Shown here one piece after another: positions 60,397 to 64,000 of a stretch of DNA of 64,000 bases. Source of the stretch: JAJPKK01 sp963702755 (lineage in GTDB: Bacteria > Pseudomonadota > Alphaproteobacteria > Rhizobiales > Xanthobacteraceae); the NCBI GenBank assembly GCA_963702755.1, contig CAVPDZ010000011.1, positions 35,914 through 99,913 on the forward strand. The letters are read 5' to 3'. Each line of letters opens with the position of its first letter. Positions within the stretch are counted from its first letter, which is position 1. The position numbers and the translations under genes are program-made. The notes beneath the pieces were generated by a model. The model saw nothing but the letters and a program-made list of their open reading frames with translations, was not told the DNA's origin and made no database searches.

Positions 60397-62024
60397 TGGA
60401 CACCGTCATGAAGCGTGCCATTTTCGCAGTCGTTTTTTGCCTCGCGGCGGCCGGCACGGCTGCCGCCGCCGATGACACCCTCGCCGGCCTGATCCAGGCC
60501 GGTCAATCGCGACGCCGCGCTCAAGAGGATCGCCGCGGGCGCCGATGTGAACGCAGCCCAGGGAGACGGTACAACGCCGCTGCACTGGGCCGTCTACAAG
60601 ATCGACGCGGATCTTGTCCGCGCGCTGCTCGAGCGCGGGGCGAAGCCCGATGTCATCAACAATTACGGCTCGAGCCCTTTGGCGGAGGCGGTAAAGGCTG
60701 GCAATGCTCGCCTGGTCAAAATGCTGCTCGATGCAGGCAGCAACGTGGAGGTGCCGAACCAAGAGGGCCAGACGGCCTTGATGCTGGCCGCGCGCGCCGG
60801 GATCCTTGGACGTTGCCGAATTGCTGGTGCGCCACGGCGCCAATGTCAATGCACGAGAAAAATGGCGCGGCCAGACGGCGCTGATGTGGGCGGTGGACGC
60901 ACGCTCAGCCCGAGCTGACGCGGTTTCTCATCGCCCATAAGGCGGACGTCAATGCCCGGGCGCTGGCCAACGACTGGCCGACCCAGTTGACCGGCGAGCC
61001 GCGCAATCAGTATCGCCCGACCGGCGGCCTGACACCGCTGCTCTATGCGGCGCGCTCGGGATGTACGGATTGCGTGCAAGCGCTGCTGGACGCCGGCGCG
61101 GATCCCAACCAGCCGAACCCCGACGGCGTGACGCCGCTGATGGTGGCGATCGACAATTTCGCATTCGACACGGCAAAGCTCCTGTTCGAGCGCGGCGCCA
61201 ATCCGCATGTGTGGGATTGGTGGGGCCGCACCGCGCTGTACACGGCGATCGACATGAATACGCTACAGTCTGGATGCTTACGAAGAACGCACCGGGCCGC
61301 CCATCGTGACGACGAAGACCACCGCGCTCGAGCTCGCACGACTGTTTCTGGACGCCGGCGTCAACCCCAATACTCAGTTGAACATGCATCGGCCCGGGCG
61401 CGGCGGTAACTCCGGCCGCTTCGCCGACGAGATCATCACCACCGGCGCCACGCCGCATGTTGCGCGCCGCCGAGGGTCGCAAGACAGCGAGGCCGTGCGG
61501 CTGTTGCTGGAGCACGGAGGGCGTGTCGACGTGCCCAACGTGATGGGCGTGACGCCGCTGATGGCCGCCGCGGGGTTGGGCATGGAGCCGTCAGCCCGCG
61601 CTTCAATCCCAACGCCAAGGATGCGCAGGATCGCTCGATCGCGACGCTCGAAATCCTGTTGGCGGCCGGCGCCGACGTGAATGCGCGGATCACCGACGTC
61701 AAGAGCCGGACCGCGCGCATGGGGCGTGGCAGCACGCTGCCGGAGCGGGGCGGGCAGAGCGCGTTATTCGGCGCGGTGCAATGGGGCTGGCCCCGCGTGG
61801 TCCAGTATCTGATCGATCACGGCGCGGAAGTCGCCATCATGGACGACCGCCGCGTGTCGCCGCTCGACGCGGCTTTGGGGCGGGCCGGCAGCGCGGACAA
61901 TCACCCCTCCGCCGAGGTCGCCAAGATACTCCAGACGGCGATGGGGGCAGTAGCGGAGCCCATCGCCGCCGGCCACGCACCGGCGGGGGGCCCTGACGAG
62001 CGTATCCGGACAGCCCCCAAGTGA
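60396..62024 (+). pseudogene. Secreted ankyrin-repeat protein, frameshifted
   Basis: About 540 residues: signal peptide (MKRAIFAVVFCLAAAGTAAA), then about nine ankyrin repeats through three frames, for example DGTTPLHWAVYKIDADLVRA, EGQTALMLAARAG, LDVAELLVRHGANVNAREKW, GGLTPLLYAARSGCTDCVQA, DGVTPLMVAIDNFAFDTAKL, EAVRLLLEHGGRVDVPNVMG, and QSALFGAVQWGWPRVVQYLI. At least six frame changes (near 60505, 60805, 60900, 61265, 61460, 61600). It is the last gene of the DUF1592 operon, followed by a terminator. Ankyrin proteins recur beside DUF1592/DUF1552 pairs in other bacteria as I recall them, suggesting a periplasmic protein-binding partner. Confidence 0.85.
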
Positions 62025-62106
62025 GGCACGAGCGAGAAATCGCACGCAGACCTGCCAACTGCCATCGGGGCTAGGGCACCACAGACCAGTCCCCGGCCTG
62101 AAACAG

Positions 62107-62141
62107 AGCGCCCGGCTTGCGACCGGGCGCTTTCGTTTTTT
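62107..62141 (+). terminator. Rho-independent terminator of the DUF1592 operon
   Basis: A perfect 9-base stem AGCGCCCGG/CCGGGCGCT (62107-62115 with 62123-62131), 7-base loop, followed by TTCGTTTTTT, 83 bases past the ankyrin gene stop. Confidence 0.88.
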
Positions 62142-62212
62142 GCTTGAGCGAACCCCTGTCGGTTCTATGCCACCCCCTCACACAGTCGAGTGACCGGCAC
62201 GCGCTGACACAG

Positions 62213-63235
62213 CTATTGGTGGCGCTGCAGCCGGACATATGTGGTGCAAGAAGCACTCATCGTCTTGTACCGGCGCCTGGGCACGATCCGCGCTAAGAAC
62301 CTTAACTGGGGGGCTCGGGCAAATTCGCGAGCGGGGTACCGGGCGGCGGCGGCTAGATAACGCCCGACATTCGGGAATAGCGGCGTCGACTCCATCGCCG
62401 TGGACATTCGGTTCTCTACGAAGCGTTCCTGCGATTGGTCGTTGGCCCACACGAATTGTCGGGCTCGGGACACCACGAACTTATTGACCTCGCACACCAC
62501 CTTGTGCGCCTCGGTCCGGCGCAGCTTGTCGAAGGTCGAGCTCTGGTTGGCTGCGACAAACAGCTTCGTTGGGCTGGCGGGCATCGAAATGAGGCCGTCG
62601 GGCTCGTTGAGTCTGAATAGTTGTACTGGACGGTCGGATGCCAGTAGCCGACGCGGGACGCTGACAAATCCCACGGCATACGGCATTCGATTGATATGAT
62701 TTCCAAGGATGTTGTTGTCGAGCGCCTTGACAATGAGGTTGACGCGCATCTTGACGGGGGCAAGAGGATCGCGCACCGAAGGTAACCATCGAAGGTTGGC
62801 GGGTCGGCCGGCTTGCGAATAGCCTCGTACCGTGCCTGATAGTCGATGCCGCTCGCCTCCCAAATGCTCCTGGCTGCCTCGCGCAACTCGGGCATGGCGT
62901 CGGGATGACGCAGGTGGATTGCTATGACAAAGCGCGACCACGCGCTGACAAGATCGCTTGTCCAAGGAAGCGAGGCGAGCCCCAGATGATTGTCGAGAGC
63001 GTCCGACGCCTTCTGGTCCGCATAAGCGAAGAAAACCTCCTCGATGAACTGAGCCGTTTCGGGCGGCAGTTAGGGAAGGCATACAGATCTCGTTCATAGC
63101 CAGTGGAGCGTGGCCGACGGACTTCGCGACGAGCTTGCCGCCTTTGCGCGTGTACTCGATGAGCTTGCCGTCGGGTCCAGCCCACTGTTTCAGGTAGAAG
63201 GCCGGGATAAAATGATGGTCGCGTGGGATGTTCAT
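62213..63235 (-). pseudogene. DUF4238-family protein, frameshifted
   Basis: About 330 residues. The family's opening is exact: RDHHFIPAFYLKQWAGPDGK, with the HH-FIP-YLK-W pattern and LIEYTRKGGKLVAKSVG following. Middle parts in other frames include SRFVIAIHLRHPDAMPELRE, AARSIWEASGIDYQARYEAI and RKPADPPTFDGYL. The C-terminal half returns to the first frame (KMRVNLIVKALDNNILGNHI, TKLFVAANQSSTFDKLRRTE) to a stop at 62213. At least four frame changes. DUF4238 proteins are of unknown function and often occur in accessory DNA. No partner is recognised except possibly the next gene upstream. Confidence 0.72.
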
Positions 63236-63246
63236 CCGTCAGAGGT

Positions 63247-63901
63247 CTAGTCGCGATGCCCCTCCGCTAATTTGCGGCGCATCCGCGAAAAAGGGAATCC
63301 AGAATTCATCGATCTTTGAGAAGGCATTCTTACGATGATGGTGCCAGGCTGCGGGCACAATATGGTGGCACCGAGATGCTTCTCCAGAAAATGGCCTTCA
63401 TCAGCGGCATCAAAAAGTACGGTAAGTATCGGCGGCGGCACGCACCTCATTGATGATAGTGCTAAACGCGCGATATGCTGCCCTTCACCTGTCGCCCTCA
63501 TGATCCCGTATCCAAAGGCAAGTTCGCACGCGAAATAAAACGAATTTGTGTTGGCCTCGGCTAGGTACCACTCCCAGTCCTCATCATCCGGTATCCAGTC
63601 AAATGCTTTGTCCAACTCGTCGGAAGTCGGGTAGTGGTAAGAAAACTGTTTCGCAGCTTGTAAAGCAAACCGGACTTACCGAACTGCTTTTTAAGTTTGT
63701 CATAAGATGCCAGTCCGTCGGCACTGAGAGACTTAGGTATATTCCGATAATTCTCTGATATGCTGGCCTTCGGATAAATTCCCACGCTTCGACCAGGACA
63801 CCGATCAGGCACCGCAAGATCAGTTGCGACTGGGCGGCGCTTAGGCGGGCCTCTATCGGGTAACTGATCCCGTTGCTCATCGAAAACCGGACCAGCTTCA
63901 A
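63247..63901 (-). pseudogene. Unrecognised protein, frameshifted
   Basis: The minus strand encodes MKLVRFSMSNGISYPIEARL from 63901, then in another frame YPKASISENYRNIPKSLSAD and KKQFGKSGLLYKLRN, then after a further change MDKAFDWIPDDEDWEWYLAE and ANTNSFYFACELAFGYGIMR to a stop at 63247. About 215 residues, acidic and Trp-rich in its second half, with no recognised family. Codon use is less GC-biased than neighbouring core genes, suggesting transfer. The stop is 12 bases before the DUF4238 start, so the two are probably one operon. Confidence 0.45.
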
Positions 63902-64000
63902 AAAAACGGCAACCTAATTCAGCACGTGCCCTTCAACAGACCAAAGGGCTCTTCCGCGAAAAGCAGTTGACCGAAACTGTTCTTTGGAAATGGGAACTCG

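Noticed and set aside
63919..64000. Possible C-terminus of another minus-strand gene at the window edge (ends QLLFAEEPFGLLKGTC)
   Set aside because: Only 26 codons are visible and no family is recognisable, so it is not listed as a gene.

Overview
This 64 kb window is GC-rich proteobacterial chromosome. Gene content and style point to an alphaproteobacterium of the Hyphomicrobiales (Rhizobiales), probably near Bradyrhizobiaceae/Xanthobacteraceae. The evidence is an lptC-lptA-lptB operon with an N-terminally extended LptB, a short NAD kinase, many Bug (TctC-type) and LivK-type solute receptors without nearby permeases, Tat-type signals, and palindromic intergenic repeats built on a GTAGCCCGGATTGAG core. 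That placement is an inference; no rRNA gene is present.

Layout. 1-4.6 kb: two tandem LivK-like receptors and two tandem Bug receptors (minus). 4.7-9.7 kb: an 11-repeat TPR protein, a benzoylformate-decarboxylase-type ThDP enzyme followed by a MetE-core methyltransferase, and a small Lys/Thr-rich secreted protein. 10-15.5 kb: housekeeping block with cutA, nadK, lepA, uppP, an NDUFA9-like reductase and tRNA-Leu(CAG). 16-23 kb: a membrane GGDEF-EAL protein, a class A penicillin-binding protein with an NYGQ-repeat tail, and a Gly/His-rich secreted protein. 23.4-25.9 kb: a phosphoketolase broken by about nine frameshifts.

25.8-43.5 kb is a catabolic/uptake island. A minus-strand operon (TauABC-type transporter, ABM-fold protein, 2-oxoglutarate/Fe(II)-type oxygenase, Bug receptor) diverges from a plus-strand operon (Rieske dioxygenase alpha and beta, a second TauABC-type transporter, a dihydroxyphthalate-decarboxylase-like protein). 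Both read outward from a 298-base gap holding a match to the FadR-type GntR consensus. AraC regulator, decayed Bug and methyltransferase genes, an FAD monooxygenase, another Bug receptor, an IS5-type remnant and a second decarboxylase-like gene follow. 43.5-48.1 kb returns to core functions: RlpA-like protein, RNase D, LptC, LptA, LptB.

48.7-64 kb is accessory. It holds a broken COG2984 receptor, a LysR regulator divergent from a signal-peptide-bearing methyltransferase, a second IS5-type remnant, and an HNH protein. Then comes a divergent periplasmic redox locus: a SoxC-like sulfite dehydrogenase with a cytochrome c on one side, and a DUF1592 dihaem-type protein, a DUF1552 Tat protein, an MBL-fold protein and an ankyrin-repeat protein on the other. 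This is the best candidate for an undescribed system. The window ends with a DUF4238 protein and an unrecognised gene.

Sequence quality matters for every reading. About 25 genes, including lepA and the penicillin-binding protein, carry single-base frameshifts with protein similarity intact on both sides. Many are probably consensus errors; the dense clusters (phosphoketolase; 37.9-39.6 kb; 48.7-63.9 kb) could also include real pseudogenes.
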